From Pseudomonas sp. EpS/L25 (GTDB taxonomy: Bacteria > Pseudomonadota > Gammaproteobacteria > Pseudomonadales > Pseudomonadaceae): DNA of 64,000 nucleotides. The stretch is from assembly GCF_001512295.1 (NCBI RefSeq), contig NZ_LNUP01000002.1, forward strand, positions 932,263-996,262. Direction: 5' to 3'. Both the position numbers and the translations under genes were made by a program. Shown piece after piece: positions 44,343 to 53,438 of the stretch. Numbering within the stretch: position 1 is the stretch's first letter; each line of letters starts with the position of its first letter. Under the pieces are notes generated by a model. It worked only from the letters and a program-made list of their open reading frames with translations, was not told the DNA's origin and did not search any database.

Positions 44343-45095
44343 ATGAGCCCTTTCGCCACCTCCTACGATCTTTCCGGCAAGGTCGCCTTGGTCACCGGGG
44401 CCGCTCGCGGCATCGGCCTCGCCACCGCCGAACTGCTGCGTAGTCGCGGCGCCTGTATCGTCGCCAGCGATCTGTCCGAGTCGGTGCTCCAATTGGCCGA
44501 CGACGATGTCCTGGCGCTGGCCGGTGACGTCGCCGACGAGGCCTTCGCCGAGCAGTCGGTGGCAGCCGCCCTGGCGCGGTTCGGTCGCCTCGACATCCTG
44601 GTCGCCAACGCCGGCCGCACCCTCAATCAGCCGCTGGACGCCACCGAGCTCGCCGACTACGAGCGCATTCAGCAGAGCAATGCCCGCGGCGTCTTTCTTG
44701 CCGCCCGGGCGGCCCTGGCGCCGATGCGTGAGGCCGGCGGCGGAGCCATGGTCGCGGTGTCCTCGGTATCGGCGCGGGTCGGCTTCGCCACCCAGGCCGC
44801 CTATGCCGCCTCCAAGGCCGCCGCCGCCCAGCTCATGCGGGTGGTGGCGGTGGAACAGGGGCGTCACGGCATCCGGGCCAACGCCGTGCTGCCCGGGGTG
44901 ATCGACACCGACATCCTGGACGGCGTGGCCGACGACGGCCGGGCCCTGCTGCGCAGCTATGGCCCGGTGCATCCACTCGGCCGCATCGGCCAACCGGAGG
45001 AGGTGGCCGAGGTCATCGCCTTCCTCGTCTCGCCCGCGGCGAGCTTTATCACCGGCGCCGAGGTGCTGGTGGACGGCGGCTACACCGCCCAGTAA
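44343..45095 (+). CDS. Short-chain dehydrogenase/reductase, classical type
   Basis: This 250-residue oxidoreductase has the cofactor motif VTGAARGIG near residue 18, ANAGR near residue 90 and the catalytic Tyr-x3-Lys in [14 protein letters not shown]. The C-terminus [35 protein letters not shown] is the usual ending of FabG-like SDRs. An Asp after strand two (IVASDLSES) suggests NAD rather than NADP. It is divergent from a LysR gene and followed after 26 bp by a second SDR, so both are probably co-transcribed. The substrate cannot be inferred. Confidence 0.88.
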   Translation: MSPFATSYDLSGKVALVTGAARGIGLATAELLRSRGACIVASDLSESVLQLADDDVLALAGDVADEAFAEQSVAAALARFGRLDILVANAGRTLNQPLDATELADYERIQQSNARGVFLAARAALAPMREAGGGAMVAVSSVSARVGFATQAAYAASKAAAAQLMRVVAVEQGRHGIRANAVLPGVIDTDILDGVADDGRALLRSYGPVHPLGRIGQPEEVAEVIAFLVSPAASFITGAEVLVDGGYTAQ

Positions 45096-45121
45096 TCCCA
45101 ACCCTGCAAGAGGAATATTTC

Positions 45122-45850
45122 ATGGCTATCGACAAGGTCGTACTTATCACCGGTGCCTCCAGTGGCATAGGCGCGGGCATCGCCCGCGAACTGGGCGCGG
45201 CCGGCTGCAAGCTGTTGCTCGGCGCCCGTCGTAGTGAGCGGCTGGAGGCTCTGGCGGCCGAGATCAACGTCGCGGGTGGCGAGGCCGCCTGCCGTCGGCT
45301 GGACGTCACCGACAGCGCCGACGTGGTCGCCTTCGTCCAGGCGGCCCGCGAGCGCTGGGGGCGGGTGGACGTCATCGTCAACAATGCCGGCATCATGCCG
45401 CTGTCGCCCCTGGCCTCGCTCAAGACCCAAGAGTGGATGCAGATGGTCGACGTCAACATCAAGGGCGTGCTCAACGGCATCGCCGCGGTGCTGCCGGAAT
45501 TCACCGCCCGTGGCGCCGGCCACGTCATCAACCTGGGCTCCATCGGCGCCCTGTCGGTGGTGCCCACGGCGGCGGTCTACTGCGCCACCAAGCATGCGGT
45601 GCGGGCGATCTCCGAAGGCCTGCGCCAGGAGCGCGACGATCTAAGGGTCACCTGCATCCATCCGGGCGTGGTGGAAAGCGAGTTGGCTTCCACCATCACC
45701 GATCCGGCGGCGCGGGCGATGATGGACGACTATCGCGCCATCGCCCTGCAACCCGATGCCATCGGCCGTGCGGTGCGCTATGCCATCGAGCAGCCGGACG
45801 ACGTGGACGTCAACGAGATCGTCGTCCGTCCGACCCGCAGCGCCAACTAG
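45122..45850 (+). CDS. Short-chain dehydrogenase/reductase, YdfG-like
   Basis: This 242-residue SDR has TGASSGIGAGIARELG near the N-terminus, NNAGIMPLSPLA, and the catalytic YCATKHAVRAISEGLR. An Arg after strand two (LLLGARRSERLEAL) fits NADP preference. The ending ADDVDVNEIVVRPTRS (with DDVDVNE) resembles the YdfG/serine-3-dehydrogenase group, a broad set of hydroxy-acid or ketone reductases. GAGG precedes the ATG. It forms a pair with the SDR upstream. Its TAG stop overlaps the stop of the convergent LysR gene in the tetranucleotide CTAG. Confidence 0.88.
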   Translation: MAIDKVVLITGASSGIGAGIARELGAAGCKLLLGARRSERLEALAAEINVAGGEAACRRLDVTDSADVVAFVQAARERWGRVDVIVNNAGIMPLSPLASLKTQEWMQMVDVNIKGVLNGIAAVLPEFTARGAGHVINLGSIGALSVVPTAAVYCATKHAVRAISEGLRQERDDLRVTCIHPGVVESELASTITDPAARAMMDDYRAIALQPDAIGRAVRYAIEQPDDVDVNEIVVRPTRSAN

Positions 45851-46767
45851 ACCGTTTCGGCCAGGGCTTCGAGAAAGCGCTCCAGCACCAGGTTCGGTCG
45901 CCGGCCCTTGCGGGTGACGGCGGCCAGGGTGGTATCGAAGTGGAAGCGCTCGGGATCGAGGGCGCGCAACTGGCCCTGGGCCACCCAGGGCTGGGCGACG
46001 TGGTCGGGCAGGTAGCCGATGTAGCAGCCGGTGAGGATGAGAAAGGCCACGCCCTCACGATCCGAGGCGCGCGCCGTGCAATTCAGCTCGGCATGACGTT
46101 CATGGCCGTCCTGGTTGAGCAGGTGGTTGGGCCCGACCGCGTCCTGGGCGGCCAGGACGCTCTCGTCCAGCTCGGCATCGGCAATCTCGAACAGCGGATG
46201 GGCGCGGCTGCAATAGAGCAGCGCGCGCTCTTCGTAGAGCGGCAGGTATTCCAGGCCGGCCAGGGCATTGATCAGCGGCAGCACGCCCAGGTGCAGGTGG
46301 CCGTCGAGCACGCCGGTCTCGATCTCGCCGGGCAGGGTCATGCCGATGTTGACCACCACCCCCGGCGCGGCGCGCTTAAGCGCGGCCAGGGCATGGGTGA
46401 TGCGCATGCGTGGCTGGGTCACCAGGTTGTTGATGATGCCCAGGTTCAGCTCGCCACGCAGGTGCTGGTGCAGCTGGTTGACCTCGCTGCGAAAGCCTTC
46501 CAGGGCGGCGAACAGCGACTGGCTGGCCTTGAGCACCTCACGGCCTTCGTCGGTCAGGGAGAAGCCGGCGCGCCCGCGCTGGCAGAGTCGCATGCCCAGG
46601 CGTTTTTCCAGGTCGTTCATGTGCAGGCTGATGGCCGAGCGGGTGATGCCCAGCCGGCCTTCGGCGGCGGTGAAACTGCCACATTCCACCACCGTCTTGA
46701 ACAGCCGCAACAGACGGATCTCGAAGTCGCCGACCTGGGCGAGCAGGGCCTTGCGCGTCGCTTTCAT
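45847..46767 (-). CDS. LysR-family transcriptional regulator
   Basis: This regulator of about 306 residues starts at MKATRKALLAQVGDF; an open extension to 46926 would run into the neighbouring acyltransferase gene and is not used. The helix-turn-helix is RLLRLFKTVVECGSFTAAEGRLGITRSAISLHMNDLEKRLG (residues about 18-58), followed by a standard substrate-binding domain. It is convergent with the SDR pair and shares the last bases. Its target may be that pair or genes elsewhere; no adjacent divergent gene gives a clue. Confidence 0.87.
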   Translation of the reverse strand: MKATRKALLAQVGDFEIRLLRLFKTVVECGSFTAAEGRLGITRSAISLHMNDLEKRLGMRLCQRGRAGFSLTDEGREVLKASQSLFAALEGFRSEVNQLHQHLRGELNLGIINNLVTQPRMRITHALAALKRAAPGVVVNIGMTLPGEIETGVLDGHLHLGVLPLINALAGLEYLPLYEERALLYCSRAHPLFEIADAELDESVLAAQDAVGPNHLLNQDGHERHAELNCTARASDREGVAFLILTGCYIGYLPDHVAQPWVAQGQLRALDPERFHFDTTLAAVTRKGRRPNLVLERFLEALAETV

Positions 46768-46829
46768 GGATGGCACCGCAAATGCGGGACAGCATAAGGC
46801 GCCGCTTGGCACGGCGCCAGCGATCGCTT

Positions 46830-47828
46830 TCAGGCGCCGATCAACACCCGACTGCGCTGCTGGGTGACCTGCTTGACCAGCCAGACCGCGGCGACGCAGC
46901 AGAGCAGGGTGATCAGCGTCAGGCACAGGCGGGTGCCCAGGTACTGGGCGAAGTTCTGCTCACCCAGCAGGCGGCCCAGCACGCGATAGGCGCCGGCGAG
47001 ATAGCCGTGCAGGAAGTAGATGGCGAAGCTGTAGGCGCCGAGCAGACCCATGCCCCTGGCCAGACGGCTGTCGGCACGTCCCGGTGCCTTGACCGGCTGG
47101 CTGAAGACGGCGAAGAGCAGCAGGCACAGCGCCAGTTTCTGCAGCCCGTAGCAGGCGCTGTCGAGCACTGCCGCGCCGCTCAGCAGCACCAGGGCCGCCA
47201 GCAGCCAGTAACGCGCCTGGGGCCGTTGCAGCCGCTCGCGCTGTTCGCAGGCCAGCATGCCGCAGAGGTAGATCGGCAGGAAATGCAGTGCCGCCAGCAG
47301 CGGGTCGGCGTCATTGGCCGGGCGATCGGAGACCAGGAAATACAGCAGGCCGACCAGGGTCGCCGCCGGTAGCAGGCCACGCTTGACCAGCCACTCCAGG
47401 ATGGGTGCGAGCAGGAAGATCAGCGTCAGCGCCGGAATGAACCACAGCGGACCCAGGTGGGCGCCAGTGGCCAGCAGCAGCGCGGTCTGGGCGAAGGGCG
47501 GCCAGTCATGGAAGGCGTTCATGTCGATCCACTCGTGTTCCTGCTTGAGTCCGGAGACATAGAGCAGCACGGCGGGGATCGAGATCAGCAGATAGGGCAG
47601 GATGACGTTCTGCAGCTTCTTGCCCAGATAGACCTGGTAGCTGTACTTGCCGAGGTTGTAGCGAAAGAAGAAACCGGAGAGGGCGACGAAGATGCAGGTG
47701 GTTTCCAGCGACAGCAGGTTCAGGGCGATCTGCTGGTGCTCGGTGGTCTGGTAGCTGCCCACGGTCATGTGGTGGAAAACGATGAGAACGGCTGCTAGGC
47801 CGCGGATCCAGTTGAGCTGAATCAGCAT
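46830..47828 (-). CDS. Membrane acyltransferase 3 family protein
   Basis: This 332-residue polytopic inner-membrane protein has about ten hydrophobic segments. It starts MLIQLNWIRGLAAVLIVFHHMTVG, the pattern of acyltransferase-3 (OafA/NodX/WecH-like) proteins, in which the Arg and His near the start are important. Such enzymes O-acetylate or succinylate cell-surface sugars. No polysaccharide genes lie next to it. It is on the minus strand in the same direction as the LysR gene, 62 bp upstream of it. Confidence 0.85.
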   Translation of the reverse strand: MLIQLNWIRGLAAVLIVFHHMTVGSYQTTEHQQIALNLLSLETTCIFVALSGFFFRYNLGKYSYQVYLGKKLQNVILPYLLISIPAVLLYVSGLKQEHEWIDMNAFHDWPPFAQTALLLATGAHLGPLWFIPALTLIFLLAPILEWLVKRGLLPAATLVGLLYFLVSDRPANDADPLLAALHFLPIYLCGMLACEQRERLQRPQARYWLLAALVLLSGAAVLDSACYGLQKLALCLLLFAVFSQPVKAPGRADSRLARGMGLLGAYSFAIYFLHGYLAGAYRVLGRLLGEQNFAQYLGTRLCLTLITLLCCVAAVWLVKQVTQQRSRVLIGA

Positions 47829-48389
47829 GGGGGAGGTTTCCTTGAGGAATAGCTAAACCGCGCGCTCTGCCTCGGGAGAGGGGCACGGGTTGGCAAAAGC
47901 GGAAAGTGGGCTACGCGGCAGAGACGGCGGACAGGCTACCGCGCCCGGCTGGACTACGCGCCGGGAAAAGAGGTGAGGCGAGGGTGCCTCGGCGCCACGG
48001 GACTACGGTGGCAGGCGGCCAGCTTAAAGTCTTTCAGGCAAGTCACTGATTGGTAATCATATTTATTCATTTCAGCATATTTCGTTTGATTCTGGATGGG
48101 CTCTGCCCCGCACCTTTGGCGACCTCGACCATTGCGCTGCCTGCTCGCTGGTTATTGGGCGAAGGCGACATGGCTGGCGATTTCTGGCGGCTTCCTACCG
48201 CCGCGGGGACCGGGATTTCCGAGGGCGACAGAGGCACATCGGGATGCTCACTACGGTCAACGCTAGCCGCGCGTCAGCACGACTGCGATGGTTGAGTATT
48301 TACCAATATAGGCGCGAGAAAAAACCTATTTAACTCACGCAACACTGGGCGCACTCTGCGGGCTCTACGTCCCCGCCCGAGACCCCGCC
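47829..48389. other. 561-bp gap with AT-rich stretches
   Basis: No gene is supported here. Two AT-rich tracts, near 48040-48090 and 48290-48335, contrast with the high-GC surroundings and probably hold the divergent promoters for the acyltransferase and the transaminase. I could not settle on specific -35/-10 or sigma-54 sites. Confidence 0.4.
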
Positions 48390-49736
48390 ATGAACCAGCC
48401 ACTGACCGTTTCCCCACCCGTCGCCGCGCAGCTCAACCTGCGCGCCCACTGGATGCCCTTCACCGCCAATCGCGCCTTCCAGAAGGACCCGCGCATCGTG
48501 GTGGCCGCCGAGGGCAGCTGGTTGACGGATGACCAGGGCCGTCGCATCTACGACAGCCTCTCCGGGCTCTGGACCTGCGGCGCCGGTCACTCGCGCCAGG
48601 AAATCCAGGAGGCCGTGGCGCGTCAGCTGGGCACCCTCGACTATTCGCCGGGCTTCCAGTACGGCCATCCGCTGTCCTTCCAGCTGGCCGAAAAGATGGC
48701 CGAGCTGACCCCGGCCGGTCTCGACCATGTCTTCTTCACCGGCTCGGGTTCCGAGAGTGCCGACACCTCGGTCAAGCTGGCGCGGGCCTATTGGCGTATC
48801 AAGGGGCAACCGGCCAAGACCAAGCTGATCGGCCGGGCCCGCGGCTACCACGGCGTCAACATTGCCGGCACCAGCCTGGGCGGCATCGGCGGCAACCGGA
48901 AGTTGTATGGCTCCTTCATGGATGTCGACCATCTGCCCCATACCCTGCAACCCGGCCTGGCCTTTACCAAGGGCATGGCCGAGACCGGCGGGGTGGAGCT
49001 GGCCAACGAACTGCTCAAGCTGATCGAGCTGCACGATGCCTCCAACATCGCGGCCGTCATCGTCGAGCCCATGTCCGGTTCGGCTGGGGTGATCGTACCG
49101 CCGGTGGGCTATCTGCAGCGCCTGCGCGAGATCTGCACCCAGCACGACATCCTCTTGATCTTCGACGAGGTCATCACCGCCTTCGGCCGCATGGGTCGTC
49201 ACACCGGCGCCGAATTCTTCGGTGTGACGCCGGACATCATGAACGTGGCCAAGCAGGTCACCAATGGTGCCGTGCCCCTGGGCGCGGTGATCGCCAGCAG
49301 CGCCATCTACGACACCTTCATGAACCAGGCCACGCCCGAGCATATGGTCGAGTTTCCCCATGGCTACACCTACTCGGCCCATCCCGTCGCCTGCGCTGCA
49401 GGCCTGGCGGCGCTGGAGCTGCTGGAGCGGGAAAACCTGGTGCAACAGGCCGCCGAGCTGGCACCCAAGTTCGAAGCCTCGCTGCATGGCCTCAAGGGCG
49501 CCAAGCACGTGGTGGACATCCGCAATTGCGGCCTGGCTGGCGCACTCCAGCTCGCCCCGCGTGACGGCGATGCGGTAATCCGCCCGTTCGAGGCCGGCAT
49601 CGCCCTGTGGAAGGCCGGCTTCTATGTCCGCTTCGGTGGCGACACCCTGCAATTCGGGCCCACCTTCAACGCCAAAATCGAAGACCTGGATCGCGTCTTC
49701 GCCGCGGTCGGCGACGTCCTCAACCGCCTCGACTGA
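48390..49736 (+). CDS. bauA: Omega-amino acid (beta-alanine):pyruvate transaminase
   Basis: This 448-residue class III aminotransferase converts beta-alanine and pyruvate into malonate semialdehyde and alanine. The start LRAHWMPFTANRAFQKDPRI and the block YDSLSGLWTCGAGHSR are typical of the Pseudomonas beta-alanine enzyme. The PLP lysine is in NVAKQVTNGAVPLGA (Lys288). Cofactor contacts are in FTGSGSESADTSVKLARAYWR and LIFDEVITAFGRMG. It lies directly before a matching semialdehyde dehydrogenase, as bauA and its neighbours do in P. aeruginosa. The symbol is by similarity of sequence and context; regulator bauR is not in the window. Confidence 0.92.
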   Translation: MNQPLTVSPPVAAQLNLRAHWMPFTANRAFQKDPRIVVAAEGSWLTDDQGRRIYDSLSGLWTCGAGHSRQEIQEAVARQLGTLDYSPGFQYGHPLSFQLAEKMAELTPAGLDHVFFTGSGSESADTSVKLARAYWRIKGQPAKTKLIGRARGYHGVNIAGTSLGGIGGNRKLYGSFMDVDHLPHTLQPGLAFTKGMAETGGVELANELLKLIELHDASNIAAVIVEPMSGSAGVIVPPVGYLQRLREICTQHDILLIFDEVITAFGRMGRHTGAEFFGVTPDIMNVAKQVTNGAVPLGAVIASSAIYDTFMNQATPEHMVEFPHGYTYSAHPVACAAGLAALELLERENLVQQAAELAPKFEASLHGLKGAKHVVDIRNCGLAGALQLAPRDGDAVIRPFEAGIALWKAGFYVRFGGDTLQFGPTFNAKIEDLDRVFAAVGDVLNRLD

Positions 49737-49744
49737 TTCCCTTC

Positions 49745-49765
49745 GGCGCTCCCTTGCGGAGCGCC
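49745..49765 (+). other. Intercistronic hairpin between transaminase and dehydrogenase
   Basis: GGCGCTCC and GGAGCGCC form an 8-bp perfect stem with a 5-nt loop, 8 bp after the transaminase stop. The following bases are TGTCTC, not a T run. It may therefore trim or stabilise the message rather than terminate it. Confidence 0.45.
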
Positions 49766-49790
49766 TGTCTCTCGTACAAGGAGTCCCTTC

Positions 49791-51284
49791 ATGAGCCTCA
49801 AGCATCTCATCGGCGGCCAGCTGGTCGACGGTGGCAGCCGCCGCGCACCGGTCTACAACCCTTCCACCGGCGCGGTCATCCGCGAAGTGCCCCTGGCCGA
49901 TGCGGCCACCCTGCAGCAGGCCATCGATGCCGCGCAGGCTGCCTTTCCGGCCTGGCGCAACACCCCGCCGGCCAAGCGCGCCCAGGTGCTGTTCCGCTTC
50001 AAGCAGCTGCTGGAAAGCAACGAAGCGCGCCTGGTGCAGCTGATCAGCGAAGAGCACGGCAAGACCCTGGAAGACGCCGCCGGCGAATTGCGCCGTGGCA
50101 TCGAGAACGTCGAATACGCCACCGCCGCACCCGAGCTGCTCAAGGGCGAATACAACCGCAACGCCGGCCCGAGCATCGACACCTGGTCCGACTTCCAGCC
50201 CCTGGGCGTGGTGGCCGGCATCACGCCCTTCAACTTCCCGGCCATGGTGCCGCTGTGGATGTACCCGCTGGCCATCGCCTGCGGCAACACCTTCATCCTC
50301 AAGCCCAGCGAGCGCGACCCCAGTTCCACCCTGGCCATCGCCCAGCTGTTCGAGGAAGCCGGCCTGCCCAAGGGCGTGTTGAACGTGGTGCATGGCGACA
50401 AGGAAGCCGTGGACGGCCTGATCGACGCCCCCGAGGTCAAGGCGCTGAGCTTCGTCGGCTCCACCCCCATCGCCGAATACATCTATGCCCGTGGCACCGC
50501 CAAGGGCAAGCGCGTCCAAGCCCTGGGCGGCGCCAAGAACCACGCGGTGGTCATGCCCGACGCCGACCTGGGCAACACCGTCAATGCCTTGATGGGTGCC
50601 GCCTACGGCTCCTGCGGCGAACGCTGCATGGCCATCTCGGTGGCGGTCTGCGTCGGTGACCAGGTCGCCGATGCCCTCATCGCCCGACTGGTGCCGGAGA
50701 TCGAAAAACTGAAAGTCGGTCCTGGCACCCAGTGCGGCCTGGACATGGGCCCGCTGGTGACTGGCGCGCATTTGGACAAGGTCACCGGCTATGTCGCCGA
50801 TGGCGTGGCGGCCGGCGCCAAACTGGTGGTGGATGGCCGCAGCCTCAAGGTCGCCGACCACGCAGACGGCTTCTTCCTCGGCGGCTGCCTGTTCGACCAG
50901 GTCACCCCGGAGATGCGCATCTACAAGGAGGAGATCTTCGGTCCGGTGCTCTGCGTGGTGCGGGTCAAGAGCCTGGAAGAGGGCATCGCCCTGATCAATG
51001 CTCACGAGTACGGCAACGGCACCTGCATATTCACCCGCGACGGCGAAGCGGCTAGGTTGTTCGCCGACCAGATCGAGGTGGGCATGGTCGGCATCAACGT
51101 ACCCCTGCCGGTGCCGGTGGCCTACCACAGCTTCGGCGGCTGGAAGAGGTCGCTGTTTGGCGACCTCCATGCCTACGGCCCCGACGGCGTGCGCTTCTAC
51201 ACCCGCCGCAAGACCATCACCCAACGCTGGCCACAGCGCGAGACCCAGGAGGCTTCGCAGTTCGCTTTCCCCAGCAACGGCTGA
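49791..51284 (+). CDS. mmsA: Methylmalonate/malonate-semialdehyde dehydrogenase (CoA-acylating)
   Basis: This 497-residue aldehyde dehydrogenase is of the MmsA type, which gives acetyl-CoA from malonate semialdehyde or propionyl-CoA from methylmalonate semialdehyde. It carries GITPFNFPAMVPLWMYPLAIACGN, SFVGSTPIAEYIY and the catalytic cysteine in GSCGERCMAISVAV (Cys279). Residues INVPLPVPVAYHSFGGWKRS near the end are characteristic of this subfamily. With the upstream transaminase it completes beta-alanine breakdown, so it corresponds functionally to bauC of P. aeruginosa. CAAGGAG precedes the ATG. Confidence 0.92.
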   Translation: MSLKHLIGGQLVDGGSRRAPVYNPSTGAVIREVPLADAATLQQAIDAAQAAFPAWRNTPPAKRAQVLFRFKQLLESNEARLVQLISEEHGKTLEDAAGELRRGIENVEYATAAPELLKGEYNRNAGPSIDTWSDFQPLGVVAGITPFNFPAMVPLWMYPLAIACGNTFILKPSERDPSSTLAIAQLFEEAGLPKGVLNVVHGDKEAVDGLIDAPEVKALSFVGSTPIAEYIYARGTAKGKRVQALGGAKNHAVVMPDADLGNTVNALMGAAYGSCGERCMAISVAVCVGDQVADALIARLVPEIEKLKVGPGTQCGLDMGPLVTGAHLDKVTGYVADGVAAGAKLVVDGRSLKVADHADGFFLGGCLFDQVTPEMRIYKEEIFGPVLCVVRVKSLEEGIALINAHEYGNGTCIFTRDGEAARLFADQIEVGMVGINVPLPVPVAYHSFGGWKRSLFGDLHAYGPDGVRFYTRRKTITQRWPQRETQEASQFAFPSNG

Positions 51285-51374
51285 GCGCTAGGAAGCCCAT
51301 TCCTTGGCCTGCCGCACAGCAGGCCGGCCAGGGAAGGCCTTACCCTTCGGTGGTACTCAGCCGCCGAAGCCCCC

Positions 51375-52109
51375 ATGCCTGCCCCTACCTTCACAGCCGT
51401 CGCCCGTCTCGGGTGTGTGATTGGCCTCCTCGCGAGCCTGCCCGGCTGCACCAGCCAGTCCGCCCAGGACATCGCCCGGCAATTCGGCAAGACCCGCCCC
51501 AGCGAATTCCTGCAGACCAGCTCCGACCGCCTGGCCACCCTCGCCATGCAGGCCAATCTGCAGAGCCTCTATCTGCTGATGAACAAGCTCTACCTGCGCA
51601 ACCCGGCCGAGTGGAAGAAGACCGGCCTGCCCGATGCCGCCAGTGCCGAACGCGAGATCCGCACGGCCATCGAGCAGAGACGCAGCCTGCCGGCGCTGGG
51701 CGGACGCAAGGACGTGGCGGCCCTGAGCTATGTGCTCGGCGACGACTATCACGGCGACCGGGTCGGTGCCTTCATCTACGCCATCGGCAGCATGATCATC
51801 GCCGCCCATGGCAATCGCACCGAGTTCTACATCACCGACGTGGTGGATGCGCGCTTCGTCAACAATGCCGCGCGCAACATCGAGAAGGCCACCTGGCTGC
51901 TCAACCAGCGCAAGAACGCCGCGGGCGAGCCCCTGCTGTTCGCCAACGAGATCTCGGAGGAGGGCAGCAACCTCAGCTTCGCCACCGAGTTCGGCAAGAT
52001 CGTCGCCCGCCTGGACCTGCTCGCCCAATTGCTGGACGAGCGCTACCGGCGCATTGGCGTCAACTACGCCCAGAGCCTGCTGTTCATCAATTTCCTGCCG
52101 GTGCAGTAG
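51375..52109 (+). CDS. Conserved lipoprotein of unknown function
   Basis: This 244-residue protein begins with a lipoprotein signal: a hydrophobic stretch ending LLASLPGC, with Cys25 as the probable lipidation site. The mature part is mostly helical and contains LNQRKNAAGEPLLFANEISEEGSNLSF near residue 175. I do not recognise a functional domain. The following oxidoreductase gene is 61 bp downstream. Residues after the Cys (TSQ) lack an Asp at +2, which predicts outer-membrane sorting. The start is supported by the signal peptide. Confidence 0.7.
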   Translation: MPAPTFTAVARLGCVIGLLASLPGCTSQSAQDIARQFGKTRPSEFLQTSSDRLATLAMQANLQSLYLLMNKLYLRNPAEWKKTGLPDAASAEREIRTAIEQRRSLPALGGRKDVAALSYVLGDDYHGDRVGAFIYAIGSMIIAAHGNRTEFYITDVVDARFVNNAARNIEKATWLLNQRKNAAGEPLLFANEISEEGSNLSFATEFGKIVARLDLLAQLLDERYRRIGVNYAQSLLFINFLPVQ

Positions 52110-52170
52110 CGCCTTCGCTGGGGGCGCCTTAGAGTCGAGGGACCTCGATAACCACAACAAGGGGTCTTCC

Positions 52171-53229
52171 ATGGTCGCTGCCTTGCGCATCGCCCTCATC
52201 GGTGCCGGCAACATGGGTCGCCAGCACCTGCACCACCTGCAGCACGTCTCCGGCGCCCAGCTGTGCGCCCTGGCCGATCCCGATCCGGCGGCGGCCGAGT
52301 TGGCGGCGCAGTGGGCCGTGCCGTCGTTCGCTGATCACCGCCAACTGCTCGAAACCGTGCGCCCTGAAGCGGTGATCGTCGCCAATCCCAACGCCCTGCA
52401 CGTCGCGACCACGCTCGATTGCCTGGCCCTCGGCATCCCGGTGCTGCTGGAAAAGCCCGTGGGGACCACGCCGGACGAAGTGGCTCAGCTGCTGCACGCC
52501 CAGCGTAACCTGCGGGTACCCTTGCTGGTAGGTCACCATCGTCGCCACAATCCGCTGATCGCGCGGACCCGCGAGCTGCTGCGCCAGGGCGCCATCGGCC
52601 GCCTGGTGACCGTTACCGCGCTCTGGCAACTGCAGAAGCCTGATAGCTACTTCGAAAGTGCCTGGCGTCGCGAAGCCGGGGCTGGGATGCTGCTCACCAA
52701 CCTGATCCATGACCTCGACCTGCTGCGTCATCTCTGCGGCGAGGTACGCCAGGTCCAGGCCTTCACCGACAACGCCCTGCGCGGCTACGCCAATGCCGAC
52801 AGCGCCGTGATCAATCTGCAGTTCGACAGTGGCGCCCTGGGCAGCCTGACCGCCAGCGACGGTGTGGCGGCGCCCTGGAGCTGGGAACTCACCAGTGGCG
52901 AGAATCCGGTCTATCCCCACCAGCCGGACCAGCCGTGCTACCTGTTCGCCGGTGCCGAGGGTGCCCTGAGCGTGCCGCAGCTCCGCCTCTGGCGCTATGC
53001 CGAACGCGGCGCTGGCTGGCACCAGCCCCTCGACGCCCAGGTCCAGGCGCCGACCAGGGACGAAGCCTTGCGGCTGCAACTGGAGCATTTCGTGCGCGTC
53101 GCACGGGGAGAGGAGGCCCCGCTGGTCAGTGCCGAAGATGCGGCCCGTACCCTGGCGCTGGTGGCCGCCGTCGAGCGCGCCGCCGAAAGCGGCACGGCGC
53201 AGCGCCCGCAAGCACCCGTGCCCGGCTAG
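52171..53229 (+). CDS. Gfo/Idh/MocA-family oxidoreductase
   Basis: This protein of about 352 residues has an N-terminal Rossmann domain opening ALIGAGNMGRQHLHHLQHV and the conserved EKPVGTTPDEV near residue 96, where the lysine is the usual catalytic base. The C-terminal alpha/beta domain carries GAGMLLTNLIHDLDLLRHLCGEV, with the His of the GGG.l.D.g.H.id-type motif. The start ATG 52171 is preferred to far upstream starts, which would overlap the lipoprotein gene. Members reduce or oxidise sugars or inositols with NAD(P). The substrate here is unknown. Confidence 0.88.
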   Translation: MVAALRIALIGAGNMGRQHLHHLQHVSGAQLCALADPDPAAAELAAQWAVPSFADHRQLLETVRPEAVIVANPNALHVATTLDCLALGIPVLLEKPVGTTPDEVAQLLHAQRNLRVPLLVGHHRRHNPLIARTRELLRQGAIGRLVTVTALWQLQKPDSYFESAWRREAGAGMLLTNLIHDLDLLRHLCGEVRQVQAFTDNALRGYANADSAVINLQFDSGALGSLTASDGVAAPWSWELTSGENPVYPHQPDQPCYLFAGAEGALSVPQLRLWRYAERGAGWHQPLDAQVQAPTRDEALRLQLEHFVRVARGEEAPLVSAEDAARTLALVAAVERAAESGTAQRPQAPVPG

Positions 53230-53238
53230 CAACCCTTG

Positions 53239-53438
53239 GAGCCTGTTGAACGTCTCGCGAGCTAGAGACAAGCAAGACCTAGGCGGTACCGCGAAAGCGG
53301 CCGAGGAAGCGGATCGGACTCGCGCACGAGTGTACGAGTGGTAAATGAGCATTGCGACGGGGCCACCCGGGCGGGGCTGGCCTTCCAGGGCCTTTTCAAC
53401 GCCATCTTGCCGACGCGCAGCAGACTTTGCACAGGCGC
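53239..53438. repeat. Long intergenic repeat, copy 1
   Basis: This 200-bp element is related, in inverted orientation, to 59824-59963. Shared blocks are GAGCCTGTT at the left edge, CTCGCGAGCTAGAG, GAGGAAGCGGA, TACGAGTGGTAAATGAGCAT, TTTTCAACGC and GCCGACGCGCAGCAGA. The central part is longer here. Its right edge touches the stop codon of the minus-strand gene at 53439. It has no coding content and looks like a non-autonomous, palindrome-ended repeat. Confidence 0.75.

Noticed and set aside
48050..48295. Small 81-codon frame in the gap before the transaminase
   Set aside because: Starts in AT-rich probable promoter DNA, no ribosome site and no recognisable motif.
48330..51224. 964-codon open frame antisense to the transaminase and dehydrogenase
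   Set aside because: Covers two well-supported genes completely; composition typical of an antisense shadow.
51299..51345. Terminator after the semialdehyde dehydrogenase
   Set aside because: A GGCCTGC/GCAGGCC stem is present but no T run follows, so termination cannot be claimed.
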